From Artemisia argyi (Eukaryota > Streptophyta > Magnoliopsida > Asterales > Asteraceae): a stretch of DNA of 64,000 nucleotides. Under the pieces are notes generated by a model that searched no databases, had not been told where the DNA came from, and saw only the letters and a program-made list of their open reading frames with translations. Positions within the stretch are counted from its first letter, which is position 1. Each line of letters opens with the position of its first letter. A program made the translations under genes and the position numbers. Positions 1 to 10,010 of the stretch are shown here, piece after piece. The stretch is from assembly GCA_030686995.1 (NCBI GenBank), contig CM060685.1, positions 27,233,204 to 27,297,203 on the forward strand, read 5' to 3'.

Positions 1-48
1 ATCTTTGTTATCAATCTTTTTGTTATAATATTGATATCCATGATCTTA

Positions 49-369
49 TCAGATACTGTTATAACTGTAGATCTTCTGACTCATCTCTGGATCTATCACC
101 TTTCGCAACCTCTTCTTGGCATTCAAGATTTGCCTAACCTGCATTTTTTCCACAGTTATAATATTAAGATCTTGACCTAGACTATTGTATGGTCCGGAAT
201 GCCAAAAGAATCGTACCTGCAATACAAGATTTTGATCATTGGGTCCTTGGTTGAGGTCTATGGCTCTACGCATAGTGATCATAAGCTCAAGCAGAACGAA
301 GCCAAATGTATAAACATCACTATGTAAAGTGAGAAGTTTAGTTATAAATTTTAAATCATAAGCTTGCAT
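49..369 (-). pseudogene. Receptor-like cytoplasmic kinase fragment (subdomains IX-XI)
   Basis: The reading frame carries the kinase signature SDVYTFGFVLLEL (subdomain IX, residues about 17-29), then an RRAIDLN...QNLV segment, then a LRKVIDPEM motif, in the order seen in plant receptor-like cytoplasmic kinases. A 78-nt intron with GT..AG ends at 139-216 (minus) separates QNLVLQ from VRQILNAKKRL; removing it keeps the frame and restores family spacing. Everything before subdomain IX (ATP-binding loop, catalytic HRD, DFG) is missing, and the sequence upstream is promoter-like rather than coding, so this is a truncated copy. A possible splice donor (GTATCT) near the last codons suggests that a further exon lies left of the window. 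The kinase identity is firm; the exact subfamily is inferred. Confidence 0.7.
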
Positions 370-505
370 TCTGAAAAAGACACCACAGGCTTTTAAAGGA
401 ATTCAACAAGCCTACTTCTAAAGGCATCCTTCCCTCCTTATTTATAAAAACCTCCAACAATGCTACTTTCCCTCACAAGGCAATGTGGGATGCTCAAAAG
501 TAAAA
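363..505. repeat. Kinase-flank repeat, copy 1 of 3
   Basis: The segment around ctacttctaaaggcatcc, ccctccttatttataaa and tttccctcacaaggcaatg recurs in diverged form at about 15560-15780 and 25860-25995, in the same orientation. Here it lies directly upstream of the kinase fragment. On the minus strand it contains a TATA-like tttataaataagg, so it may be a duplicated promoter. Confidence 0.5.
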
Positions 506-531
506 TTAATGTATTGTGACATTTAAAAACA

Positions 532-689
532 CTAGACGAGTACCCGTGCATAGCAACGGGATTTTATAGCGGCATTTAATTATAATGATATTTTGGTTAA
601 GTGTTTGTGTAACGTTTTGTGTAACCAAAATATCACTATAACTATCTGCCGCTATAAAATTCCGTTTCTATGTACGGCTACTCATCTAG
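532..689. repeat. Inverted duplication of the Helitron 3' terminus
   Basis: Positions 532-599 and 622-689 form imperfect inverted arms of 68 bases. Each arm ends in CTAG and carries the terminal Helitron hairpin, and the central loop is about 22 bases. The outer arm is the functional terminus of copy A; the inner arm is a diverged second terminus facing it. Confidence 0.7.
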
Positions 690-819
690 TATTTAAAAGT
701 TTATTTTTATATACGTGTGCATTCATTCTTAATGACAAAACAATTTTACATTTTTTATATACGTGTGCATATACGTGTGTATTCATTCTAAAAGTTTATT
801 TTTATATACGTGTGCATAG

Positions 820-1160
820 CAACGGGTTAACCGGTTCGACCGGTTCCGGCCGGAAAAACGGGTCAAAACAACCCGGGTTTCTAAAACCGGGTTAACCGGT
901 GTGACCCGCTGGGTTTTGAGTGACCCGGGTCAACCCGGTTCTCGAAACCCGGCCGGGTTTCATTTTTTCAAAAAAATTTAATAAAAACCCGGGTTGACCC
1001 GGTGGTCGAACTGGTTGACCCGGCGGTCGAATCGGTTGACCCGGTCAAAAAATAAAATAATAATAAATTGAAAACCGGGTTGACCCGGCGGTCAAACCGG
1101 TTGACCCGGTGCCCGGTGACTTGACCGGGTCGATTTCGAACCCGGTTTTCAAAACATTGC
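820..1160. repeat. CCGGGTTGACCCGG-rich block, hAT-MITE relic
   Basis: The block is a dense alternation of accggttcgaccgg and cgggttgacccgg motifs, much more GC-rich than its surroundings. Its right end reads ggttttcaaaacattg, matching the terminal inverted repeat of the complete element at 57209-57602. The matching left terminus is missing, so it is scored as a truncated relic carried within the Helitron. Confidence 0.5.
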
Positions 1161-1391
1161 ATTTTTATGTTTTCATTTATTAATTATTCATTTAACTTTC
1201 CATGTTTTTAAGTTGACAAAAAAATTAAATGTGTAATGTAAGTTTCCATGTTTTCATTTAAGTTTTAAATGAGAGGTATTAAGGAGTGTTAAATGCATTA
1301 ATTAAGGGTAATTTAGGCAAAACATTAATTTAAGTTTTTCACTTTTCACTTCTTGACTTTTTGACCATTTACTCTTTATAAATAGTATAGA

Positions 1392-2639
1392 TAAGTTTAC
1401 TGATACAAGTCGATAGCTCTTTTATATAAGTTATAAAATTTTACATTATAAATACAAGAACTTTGGAAAGTACGAAAAAGCTAGAGAAGATGCTATATTA
1501 TAATAAGCACAATCAAGTTCTATAAGATTTTATGTTTCTTATAACTGGTTTCCATTTCTTTTTTACACATATGTAAATTTCTCAATTATATGCTAGGTCA
1601 TTCAGTTCTTGAGACTTGTCGATCCAACATGTCGAACCGGTTGAACCACCGACCCGATAGAATGGCTACTGTGATTCCTGGACCGACTATTAAAACCATA
1701 GTTAGTGTATATTGTAAGTTGTTTTCTTCTTAGCTAGTGCTTTAGTTGCAAATAGGAATACAACTTGGTGATCAACACTAAAGTTGTACGGTTTGTAAAG
1801 ATTAACATACTCAAAAGTCGTAGCTTCTTTGTTGCTGCCAAAATGACCGAAAATAAGTATTACATCCAAAAAGACCTTAAAATCTTGTAACTGGAGGAAA
1901 CAGTTTGGTTTCACATGTTAAATATATTTTGCAAGACATATATATAGGGAAAAGTATATAAGAGTGTCCCTTTTTAACATGTCGTGTTTGTGCTCACTAA
2001 GAGCCTTATGTACTATATCATAAGCTCTATATATTAAGCCATTTAAGCTCTATTAAGAGCCTTTTGTACTATATCATAAGCTCAATTAAGAGCCTCAAAA
2101 ACCCTTCCATGTTCATGTGTTGTTCATGTAAGTTCCATGCATCACTAAGCCTGTGTGCATCCATTTTTGTAATTCGTCACTTAGGTTTTCTAGACCCCTA
2201 GCTTGAAACTTGCAACGATTGAAAAAGATTTTCATTGATGAACTCCAACGCTTCGATGAAATGCCACGTTGTAAGAACATGACGTCTTGGTACCTTAGCA
2301 GCATTATGACCATTGTAATAAATACACCTCAAACGCCTTCTCATATCTGAGTTTCCGGACTAACGCCATATATCTTCCCATTTAGTCAGCCTATTGAAAC
2401 TTAAAAAACTCAAATCCCATCAACTATACTAGCCTTTTAACTTAGTAAAACTAAGCTCAAATTAAGATCAAGTTGAGAAATTTATATGCTGATAAAGATA
2501 CAAGATAGGAAATTTAAAATTTCAACTAGCCTACCTTTAATTAATGTCACCCTTGCCTTTCTATTAATAATCATTAATGGTAATACTGTATATCTTTTTC
2601 TATTTAACTGACGAGATATCGATATTGGTTGTATGTGCG
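1392..2639. other. Intergenic, no supported gene
   Basis: AT-rich sequence with short open frames only. A short region near 1990-2095 repeats 'aagagccttatgtactatatcataagctc' type phrases, a small local duplication. No domain or splice structure could be recognised. Confidence 0.4.
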
Positions 2640-3209
2640 AGGATTAAGATCTTCTCAAGTTGGTTTTAAAACGATAAGCAATATTTATGGATAAAATAAT
2701 AAAACAGGCGGTGGCTCACCAACGAAGGTGATGACGTATAGTCTATATATGGGCCACGAGCCCAAATGATAAACATTACTAAGGCCCAAAACCACCATGC
2801 GTGGGCTATTGTAACTTGGGCCGCATCAATAATGGGAACAGACTCACATAAGCCCAAATAAACTATACACGGTACAGATAAGGATCATCTATCTATGGAA
2901 TAGATATCCTTACCCGGATAAGCACCATGGGTGCAAAACGTAAGGAGCACGAACCCTACAAGGATTCTGCGCCTATATAAGGAATGACATAACTCTCATT
3001 CAAGGTACGATTCACAAACCCTAAAACTCTTTACGAGAACCCTAAATCGATTACTTACTCTCACGCCGGAGTCTAATCGTGGGAGACAATCCCACGATAA
3101 GCCTAACGGTGTTGTTTATTTTCTTAGTGCGCAGGTTACAAGTACTAAGAAGCGAATTGGTACGAGAGCAAGAGCCCATAATCAGGAATGCCCAACTTTT
3201 GTATCAACA
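2640..3209 (+). mobile_element. Ty3/gypsy LTR (5' LTR, left boundary not resolved)
   Basis: The sequence ends ..tatcaaca two bases before a primer-binding site and contains a TATA box and a transcribed leader, as expected of a 5' LTR. I could not find a convincing TG start or TSD, so the left coordinate is approximate. No matching 3' LTR lies in the window; the element breaks off near 3996-4052. Confidence 0.5.
2974..2980 (+). promoter_or_regulatory. TATA box in Ty3/gypsy LTR
   Basis: The motif tatataa in the context gcctatataagg lies about 235 bases upstream of the LTR end, a normal place for the U3 promoter. Confidence 0.55.
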
Positions 3210-3211
3210 AG

Positions 3212-3228
3212 TGGCGCCATCCGTGGGG
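3212..3228 (+). other. Primer-binding site
   Basis: TGGCGCCATCCGTGGGG lies two bases after the LTR end. TGG at the 5' end is the complement of a tRNA CCA tail, and the TGGCGCC start is common to plant Ty3/gypsy elements. The tRNA was not identified. Confidence 0.6.
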
Positions 3229-3252
3229 CCCTACTAAGAACTAAGAACTAGA

Positions 3253-3996
3253 ATGACAAAGAATAAGAATTCAAGCCAGCGGACTCCGCAGTAAAAAAAA
3301 CGTGACCCCCAGAGGAAGAATCAACAAGATTCGACCCCTAGGCAGGTTGCTGGGACAACCAGCGCACCTGGTCACCAAGAGGCAGGGATAACCCAACCTC
3401 TTCCAGTGGTAGAACTACTTGTAAGGACTAACCAAATCACCCCAGTGGTCCCAAGCGTTGAGGAACTCCAGCGCACTCTCTTCACCACTCCTCACCAAAC
3501 TGTACCCGCAGTGAACAACACTGTGCCACCAGGCGCGCCTAACCGAGATAGGGTGCCTAATACTGAGGCAGACATTCTTGCAGCAACTGAGGACACACCC
3601 AATCTAACGTTGGGAAATTTTGTATCCCAAAACTATGAAACCTTAACCGCCCTCATGCAAGAAGAAGCAAGGAGAAGGGCAAGCACGAGCCTACAAGCTC
3701 GACTCAATTTTGGTCCTGAATGTGAACCATCACCACTGCGCCACCCGCGAGGAAGACGCGTAGAACGTACCACTATCCACGATAGGCTGGGTACAACATC
3801 TGATTCACAATACTCAGAAGACAGCGAGAGGCGCACTAATGTTCACTCCAGACTTGGCAGTCGAGGGATACAAGACCGATTAGGACCTCAGCATTCGCCA
3901 AGCCAAGGATCCTCCAAACCTGGGAGTAAGAGGATTCAAGACAGACTGGGGAAAAGAAGATCCCCAAGTGAAAGTCCCTCAAGCTCTTCTTCGTAG
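3253..3996 (+). pseudogene. Gag N-terminal region, Ty3/gypsy (broken)
   Basis: An ATG at 3253, 25 bases after the PBS, opens a frame that is stopped by TAA at 3292-3294 (codon 14) and then runs open for 234 codons to 3996. The product is rich in Ser, Arg and Gln. Its C-terminal part has repeated R/QDRLG-type motifs (HDRLG, HSRLG, QDRLG, QDRLG), which I recall from the disordered N-terminal gag of Tat-lineage plant gypsy elements. There is no capsid core, zinc knuckle or pol downstream; the element is cut off and followed by a poly-T run. The open stretch from 3406 lacks an ATG start of its own, which supports 3253 as the original start. Confidence 0.5.
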
Positions 3997-4015
3997 ATAT
4001 CACTGAGTATTAGAT

Positions 4016-4017
<2 letters not shown>

Positions 4018-4052
<35 letters not shown>
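4018..4052. repeat. Poly-T tract (35)
   Basis: An uninterrupted run of T directly follows the truncated gag. On the minus strand it would be a poly-A tail, and it may mark the junction that truncated the gypsy element. Confidence 0.85.
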
Positions 4053-4222
4053 CTACAGAGAAAAAATCTACAAATCTATTTTTATTTAGCCTTTTATAAA
4101 ATGCAAAGGTAAAAATGCTACAAATCTATTTATTTAGCCTTTTATACTTGTCCATTTTGTATGCGAACAATATTTTTCTTTTGAACATGTGAACACAATT
4201 TCTTTTTTTGCTAATATAAAAT

Positions 4223-5060
4223 ACCAAATAATTGTGTCTCAATTGTATAAAAAAACCGAGGAACCAAAAGAACCGATGAACCGTACCGGAACCGAACCGT
4301 ATATTAGAACCATGGTACGGTTCTTGGTTCCTAATATTCCAAATTTTCGGTTCTCGGGACGGTTCGGGTCGGAACAGTCCGGTTCCGGTTCTTTCCCGAA
4401 AGAACCGACTATTTTAAAAATATGAAATTTTATAGGGTTTATTTGGGATATTGTGCAATGTGTATAGCCTTTTAAAGAAAAAAAACCCTAATCATTATTA
4501 AGCTGTAACATAAAAAATCTTAAACTTAAAAACACATAATAAAAATAAAATCCTAACTTTTAATCAATTCAAAAATCATCATCATCATTCATCAACATGA
4601 AAGTAAGTATATTTCGAAATTACTATCATAAATTTGAACTAATGGAAATTTGGAATGGTTTGCATTGTTGGAAACATTTTTGTGTGTATTTGTGTTGTTA
4701 TAGCATTATTAGCATGTCTTTATGAATGATCGATGACGAAAAAAATAAATTATTTAAACACTTAGGTTTTTGGTGGAATTACCCGAAATTCCCGTACCGG
4801 AACCGAGTACCGTACCGGAACCGTACCGAAGAACTTGGGATGGTTCTTGGTTCCACTTTTTCCATATTTTCTGTTCTCGGTTCTTTCGGGACGGTTCCGG
4901 TTTGGGACGGTTCCAGTACCGTGGACACCCCTAATTGTATCTCCTCTTATGTGAAAAACTCTCTAACTAAATAATTGTGTGTTCAAATCATGCTTAAAAC
5001 ATGTGGGATAGTTTATGTTGTATATATTATGCTATAATTAGTTGCCGTTAAAGATATATG
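4223..5060 (+). mobile_element. SINE (copy 1), split by a hAT-type insertion
   Basis: The head (4223-4248) and body (4933 to about 5060) together align with the intact SINE at 26469-26616. Shared phrases include accaaa..tgtc.caatt.tat at the head, then ctaact.aataat..tgtgt.ttcaa.tcat and aacatgtg. The body contains a B-box-like gttcaaatcatgc, consistent with a tRNA-derived RNA polymerase III promoter. The 3' boundary is soft because the tail has decayed. Confidence 0.6.
4249..4932. mobile_element. hAT-type element with 8-bp TSD, inserted in a SINE
   Basis: The 684-bp segment is flanked by a direct 8-bp repeat, aattgtat (4241-4248 and 4933-4940). Removing it and one repeat restores a continuous SINE, as judged from the copy at 26469. 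The right end in reverse complement begins AGGGGTGTCCACGGTA, typical of plant hAT termini. The left end lacks AGGGGTGT and starts in an A-run followed by accgaggaacc. Both ends are dense in ggaaccg/cggttcc motifs. No transposase is present, so it is non-autonomous. Confidence 0.65.
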
Positions 5061-5104
5061 TACAGTATAATCGTAATAGTAACTATCGGTGACAATGAAG
5101 TAGT

Positions 5105-5447
5105 TGAAAAATACCTCGACAACAATTCGAAGTTCGATCGCGGAACGCTAGACTGCGATTTGTATCGAGCACAAGTAGCAACACGAGAGACACAAAGAAT
5201 TGACAAGAATATGCACACGATGTACCCTTAACGAACCCTTTATTAAAACTAATAAAGCTTTTACAATTGAGGAAGAAGAATGAATAACTAGCATCCTCTC
5301 ATCTCTATTTATAGAGATGAGGAGGTGGAAACCTAGCTTGCATTGCACTCCAAGCTATCTAATACTAGTTCTAGTCTACCACCTAATCTAATTACAAAGT
5401 ACACTTTAGTCCCTAATCTATGTTTAAGTTACTACTAATATTTAACA
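5105..5447 (-). repeat. 3' LTR of gag-protease copia element
   Basis: Starts TG and ends CA in plus-strand view, and is near-identical to 7907-8248. The transcript strand is minus. The inner edge (aaggtgaaaat on the minus strand) is a plausible polypurine tract. Confidence 0.85.
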
Positions 5448-5573
5448 ATTTTCACCTTAGGAGTAACACTTAAACATAACTGATACTCAACATCTTTTCC
5501 TCGTGCTGGAACCTCGGACCGGGGACCACCTTGTCAACCAGGTATTGTACTTTAGTAATTTTCCAAGATTAGC

Positions 5574-7240
5574 TTATGTAGACTCTTTCACTTTCTTCTT
5601 TTCAGCAACATTACCCTCTGCACCCTCTTGACCAGGTACTCCGGTTACCGTAATGTCTGCCCCCACCTTTATACCAAGGTGTACATTTTCCTGCTCTTTT
5701 ACCAAGCAGTCTGTGTTTTTCTTATCTTCAAGTTGCATATCCTTCAACTTTCTTTGAGCCACTGCAGCATCATAATTACTAACCTGAACAACCTCAGCTT
5801 CACGATTCCCTTGAGCTCCCTGTAGTTCCACCTCAAACCAAACACGTTCATCAACCTGTACTCCATTGACTCCTATTTTAACACCAGGACCAAGTTGTTT
5901 GAACCCAGCTTGTTTATTACCAAGTTGTTTAAGATCAACTTGTTTATGACCAAGTTGTTTGAACCCAACTTGTTTATTACCAAGTTGTTTGAATCCAACT
6001 TGTTTTGAACCTCCATGCTTTTATACACCAAAAGTCTTTACTTTTGCTTCAAGAGTATACACACAGTTCTCTTTCCTGATCCCAATCATCATAACCCGAC
6101 AACCTTTGATCACCTTGACTCTGCCCATCTGCATCTTCACAATATAATCCTCTTTTTCAAGAGTACCCAATGAAATCAAGCTTTTTCTTAACCCTGGAAC
6201 ATACCTGACATCATCCAGCATAAAGCTTGATCCATCATGCAGCTGTATCTTCACTTTTCCTATCCCTTTGATAGTGCATGTCCTGTTATCACCTAACTGA
6301 ACCGAACCACCATCAACATCCTTGAAGTCATACAAGAAATCCCTCCTACGTGTCATATGATAAGACCCACCTGAATCCATTACCAATTCAGCCATCTCAT
6401 CATTCCCGACTACCATCAAGGCTTCTCCAAAGTAGGCGCTACCGTTGTCATCAGAAGAATCAGAATCCTGATCATGCTTACCCTTCCTGACGAACCCACT
6501 TGACTTCTTCTTTGGACAGTCTCTCTTCAGATGACTCTCTGAATGACATATGAATCACTTAAGTTTACCAGTTCTACCCCTTGACTTATACCGCGAACTT
6601 CCACCAGAATGGGCTTTTTTTTAATGATCTGACCCTCCCCTTACATATAACCCATCACCAGTTTCTTCCTTTGTGCCTTCAGGTCTTTTCTTCAACTCCC
6701 TTGAATTCAAAGTTGCAAGAACATCCTCCATTGTCAAGGATTCCCTCCCATACAACAATGTTTCCACAAAGTTTTCATAAGACGATGACAACGACGTAAG
6801 TAACATAAGAGCCTGATCCTCATCCTCAATCTCGATATCAATATTCGCCAAATCAAGTATCAACTTATTAAACTCATCTATATGATCACCCAGTTTCGTA
6901 CCTGGACTCATATAAAACGTGTACAGCTTCTTCTTCAGATACAGTCTATTTTCTAAGGACCTAGTCATATACAGACTAGTTAGCTTCGTCCAAATTCCTG
7001 CACAGATGTTTCCTTGGTAACTTCTCGTAAAAACCGGTCTCCCAAGCATAGAATCAAGGTACTGTATGCCTTCTTCATCAAAGCAGCCTTTTCTCCTGCT
7101 TCCATGTCCGCGGGTAATGTCTCTAATGCAGCATCACATCCGAGCTGTACCATTAAAGCACGCATTTTTATTTGCCATAACCCGAAATCATTCTTCCCAT
7201 CGAATTTTTCGATGCCAAACCTAGTTATAGAACTAGCCAT
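5574..7240 (-). pseudogene. Copia gag-protease polyprotein (frameshifted, with stops)
   Basis: Gag starts at ATG 7240 (MASSITRFGIEKFDGKN). A frameshift near 7000-7040 leads into a second segment (6621-7040) with LYMTRSLENRLYLKKKLY, the UBN2-type gag core of Tnt1-like elements. The CCHC zinc knuckle near 6515-6560 has lost its first cysteine to a TGA stop (complement of 6555-6557); the rest, CHSESHLKRDC, is intact. The protease follows at about 6021-6470 with the active-site motif VMDSGGSYHM. The linker (about 5574-6020) carries short tandem repeats and a Lys/Glu-rich tail ending in a stop at 5574. The reading frame cannot give one polyprotein as it stands. Confidence 0.8.
5885..6013. repeat. 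Short tandem repeat in gag-protease linker
   Basis: About five tandem units of roughly 24-30 bases built on caagttgtttgaacccaact encode repeats of the type K-Q-L-G-x-K-Q-V-G-F. The units differ by a few bases, so this is an older microsatellite-like expansion inside coding sequence. Confidence 0.75.
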
Positions 7241-7752
7241 TCTTCTTATACCTTGCTAAAAACCTTGTCAAGTTGTTTTTTAACCAAATTTACCGACAAG
7301 CCTCACAAGCCGTGTGCAATATTCACCTTGTTGCTATAAACCCTTCTTGCAAATCGAATTAATTTGAATAACCCTAAACCCTCAATTTCGATCAAGCAAC
7401 CCGATCGTTAACTTGAAACCCAAGCAAACAACGATCAAACTTGAACCACAAGAAAAATATTATATCCGCAACAAATACATTTGATTTAACCGACTTTAAT
7501 AAACCTAAAAGTCGATCAAGTGAAATCGGAGCTCTAAAAAAACCTTTGATGATTACCCTTCAATACACGTTTTTGACAAATCCAAAAACGACAAACCAAG
7601 TCTAGATACTAAAATTAATTAATGAAGTAATTCTAGTATACACTTAAAATTCGTCAAAGACCCCACCACCTTTTGAACTTTGTAGTATTAGCACAAATAT
7701 GATTTAAATAAACCAACCAAACTACCTTGTCCTTCACGCGGGTAATAATAAG

Positions 7753-7779
7753 AAAAAAAAAAAAAAAAAAAAAAAAAAA
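7753..7779. repeat. Poly-A tract (27) in copia leader
   Basis: An uninterrupted A run in plus-strand view, lying in the untranslated leader between the PBS and gag of the minus-strand copia element. Confidence 0.8.
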
Positions 7780-7889
7780 CTTTGTTTCCCTCTCGTTACC
7801 GATCGCTACTCCACAAACTATTTCGAAACAGAAACCGGACTTCGATACCTCGAACTAGTACTCGAACTTCAATGACCACAATAACCGCG

Positions 7890-7901
7890 GCTCTGATACC
7901 A
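7890..7901 (-). other. Primer-binding site (initiator Met tRNA)
   Basis: On the minus strand TGGTATCAGAGC begins five bases after the 5' LTR end. This is the standard Ty1/copia PBS, complementary to the 3' end of initiator tRNA-Met. Confidence 0.9.
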
Positions 7902-7906
7902 CTTGC

Positions 7907-8248
7907 TGAAAATACCTCGACAACAATCCGAAGTTCGATCGCGGAACGCTAGACCGCGAGTTGTATCGAGCACAAGTAGCAACACGAGAGACACAAAGAA
8001 TTGACAAGAATATGCACACGATGTACCCTCAACGAACCCTTTATTAAAACTAATAAAGCTTTTATAATTGAGGAAGAAGAATGAATAACTAGCATCCACT
8101 CAGCTCTATTTATAGAGATGAGGAGGCGGAAACCTAACTTTTCTTGCACTCCAAGTTATCTAATCCTAGTTCTAGTCTACCACCTAATCTAATTACAAAG
8201 TACACTTTAGTCTCTAATCTATGTTTAAGTTACTACTAATATTTAACA
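7907..8248 (-). repeat. 5' LTR of gag-protease copia element
   Basis: Near-identical partner of 5105-5447. On the minus strand it starts TGTTAAATATTAG and ends ..GTATTTTCA, next to the PBS. A TATA-like ctatttataga near 8105-8116 could serve as promoter. Confidence 0.85.
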
Positions 8249-8350
8249 GAAGTATCGTCTTACACGTAACTTGTAGGTTGTGTTGGAAATTTAGTAAGGT
8301 TGTAAAGTTTTACTACTCCGTATTAAATACTGATTTACCTTACAATATAA

Positions 8351-9030
8351 ATGAGTATGGTGATCGAGGTCATTAAGTCTTACGATAAATTATTTTGGCG
8401 AATTAGTGGCAAACGTGGAAGTTTATTAGAAAGAAATGGAGATGAATTTTTTATGCAACAAAAATATGAATTTCAAAAGTAGAGCACGTAAAAATCTTTT
8501 AGGGGCGTCTCAAGCTTAATTGAGACTTATAGCAAAAGTTCCACAACTGGGCTTTTTGATTTTTTTTGCTATGATTTTAATGCTTAGTAAAGCTAAGAAC
8601 CAGTTGACGATTGGAAAACAAAATGACAAATAGAAAAACCAAATGACAAATATGAGTATGGTGATTGAGGTCATTAAGTCTTATGATAAATTATTTTGGC
8701 GAATTAGTGGCAAACGTGGAAGTTTAGTAGAAAGAAATGGAGATGAAATCTTTATGCAACAAAATTATGAAATGTTCATGCAACATAAATCGAACTTTTG
8801 AGATGGAGGGAAAGAAGTTTAATTTTCAAAAGTAGAGCACGTAAAAATCTTATAGGACATGGAACTATGACACTATGTTAGGGGCGTCTCAAGCTTAATT
8901 GAGGCTTATAGCAAAAGTTCCACAACCGGGCTTTTTTGATTTTTTGCTATGATTTTAACGCTTAGTAAAGCTAAGAACCAGTTGACGTTTGGAAAACAAA
9001 ATGACGAATAGAAAAACAAAATGACAAATA
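8351..9030. repeat. Local tandem duplication (301 bp and about 379 bp units)
   Basis: Unit 1 (8351-8651) and unit 2 (8652 to about 9030) begin with the same atgagtatggtgat and end with the same block around agaaccagttgacg. They share about 300 aligned bases with few substitutions. Unit 2 has two extra segments of about 50 and 28 bases that unit 1 lacks. No ORF of note is present. Confidence 0.8.
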
Positions 9031-9132
9031 ACATTAAGACGACGCACTTAACCAACACGAGTGGGCTTATACCCTAAAATAACGTGCTTGGTCCTTTTCA
9101 TAAAACTAAAATGATGGACTTAGTATCTAATA

Positions 9133-9387
9133 CTACCTCCGTCCCAAAATTATAGTCCCCTTTTGACTTTTTCGGTCTTTCATACTCAAATTTGACTTTA
9201 AATATTTTTGTTTGTGTTATACAATAGTTGATGAAAATTATACCAATAAAAAATACATTTAAAACTCAATCCATTCATATATTTTGCATCAAGTATTATG
9301 TAATATAAACAAAAATATTTAAGGTCAAAGTTGAAAAATAAAGACCGAAAAAGTCAAAGAGGGACTATAATTTTGGGACGGAGGGAG
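9133..9387. mobile_element. Stowaway-type MITE
   Basis: A 255-bp element with terminal inverted repeats CTACCTCCGTCCCAAAATTA (left) and the complement of ..ttttgggacggagggag (right), inserted at TA dinucleotides (9131-9132 and 9388-9389). The CTCCCTCCGTCCC terminus and TA target are diagnostic of Tc1/mariner Stowaway MITEs. The subterminal parts are also complementary, so it folds into a long hairpin. Confidence 0.92.
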
Positions 9388-9389
9388 TA

Positions 9390-10010
9390 GTCCTTAGGCC
9401 TAAAGAATATAGGTGACGATTGACGTCTTATAAAATCGGGGACCTTATAAAGTCAGGGACCTAATGCGATTGCTTTAGTAGCTTTACCATTGAGCTACCC
9501 TCCACTATGTACATCCGCGTGGAGTGTCCCTTTAATTTAATGGTTTTTTCTTCACGAGTGCAGGTTCATCGGTTTATTGCTGGGTTTAGGTACTTCACTT
9601 TGTTGCTGTTCGGGTTTCTAAGTTGTAGACTTGTAGTTGTCTCCTCTTCGGTTGCGATTATATGAGCTCATTTCGTGTTTGTTGATGAGGTGCCATTTTA
9701 TTGGAGATGAAAATCATCTCCTTAATTAGTTAATTTGATTAGTCAAAAGTACTAGTATAGCTTGTTACGCAAGCTGGTGCAACAATAATAATATGGTATA
9801 ATATATTCATTAGTTATTAAACATGTTGTTTTTTCTACTTGGCCAACATATGACCTCGCCTAAAGTTTCTTCTACAAACTTCGTCAATGACTTACAAATA
9901 AGAATATAAATCTAAATTCTTGATGATGAAGCAAATTATATACACGTTATACACACACACATACCTAACAAAAAAAGACATACATCCATTTATATTAAGT
10001 CAACTACAAA
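9390..10010. other. Upstream region of RING-H2 gene
   Basis: No coding feature was seen. The last 120 bases are AT-rich with a short CA repeat (acacacacac near 9950) before the ATG at 10011, so the promoter presumably lies here. No specific element was identified. Confidence 0.35.

Larger units (their letters stand above)
532..1391 (-). mobile_element. Non-autonomous Helitron (copy A)
   Basis: Read on the minus strand, the element begins TCTATACTATTTATAAAG directly after an A and ends with a short hairpin (CCCGT..ACGGG), seven bases and CTAG directly before a T. The 5' TC, 3' hairpin plus CTAG, insertion between A and T, and absence of a TSD are Helitron hallmarks. No Rep/helicase ORF is present, so it is non-autonomous. 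Related copies lie at 15083-15551, 16931-17279 and about 17395-17830. The interior carries a CCGG-rich block related to the hAT-type MITE at 57209-57602. Confidence 0.75.
5105..8248 (-). mobile_element. Non-autonomous Ty1/copia element with gag-protease only
   Basis: Two LTRs of about 343 bp (5105-5447 and 7907-8248) bracket about 2.46 kb. Next to the right LTR, which is the 5' LTR on the minus strand, is the initiator-Met PBS TGGTATCAGAGC. The direct repeat gaagta flanks the pair (abutting on the right, two bases off on the left), a probable TSD. The interior encodes gag, a zinc knuckle and protease, then a linker that stops before any integrase, reverse transcriptase or RNase H. I recall full-length relatives with the same gag-protease-linker layout in Tanacetum, so lack of pol seems a property of the family rather than of this copy. 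Confidence 0.8.

Noticed and set aside
2113..2313. 66-codon minus-strand frame
   Set aside because: No recognisable motif, no splice structure and no support from neighbours.
9470..9505. tRNA-like A-box (antisense tagctcaatggtaaagc)
   Set aside because: No B-box, acceptor stem or anticodon arm can be folded downstream; at best an old SINE or tRNA relic.
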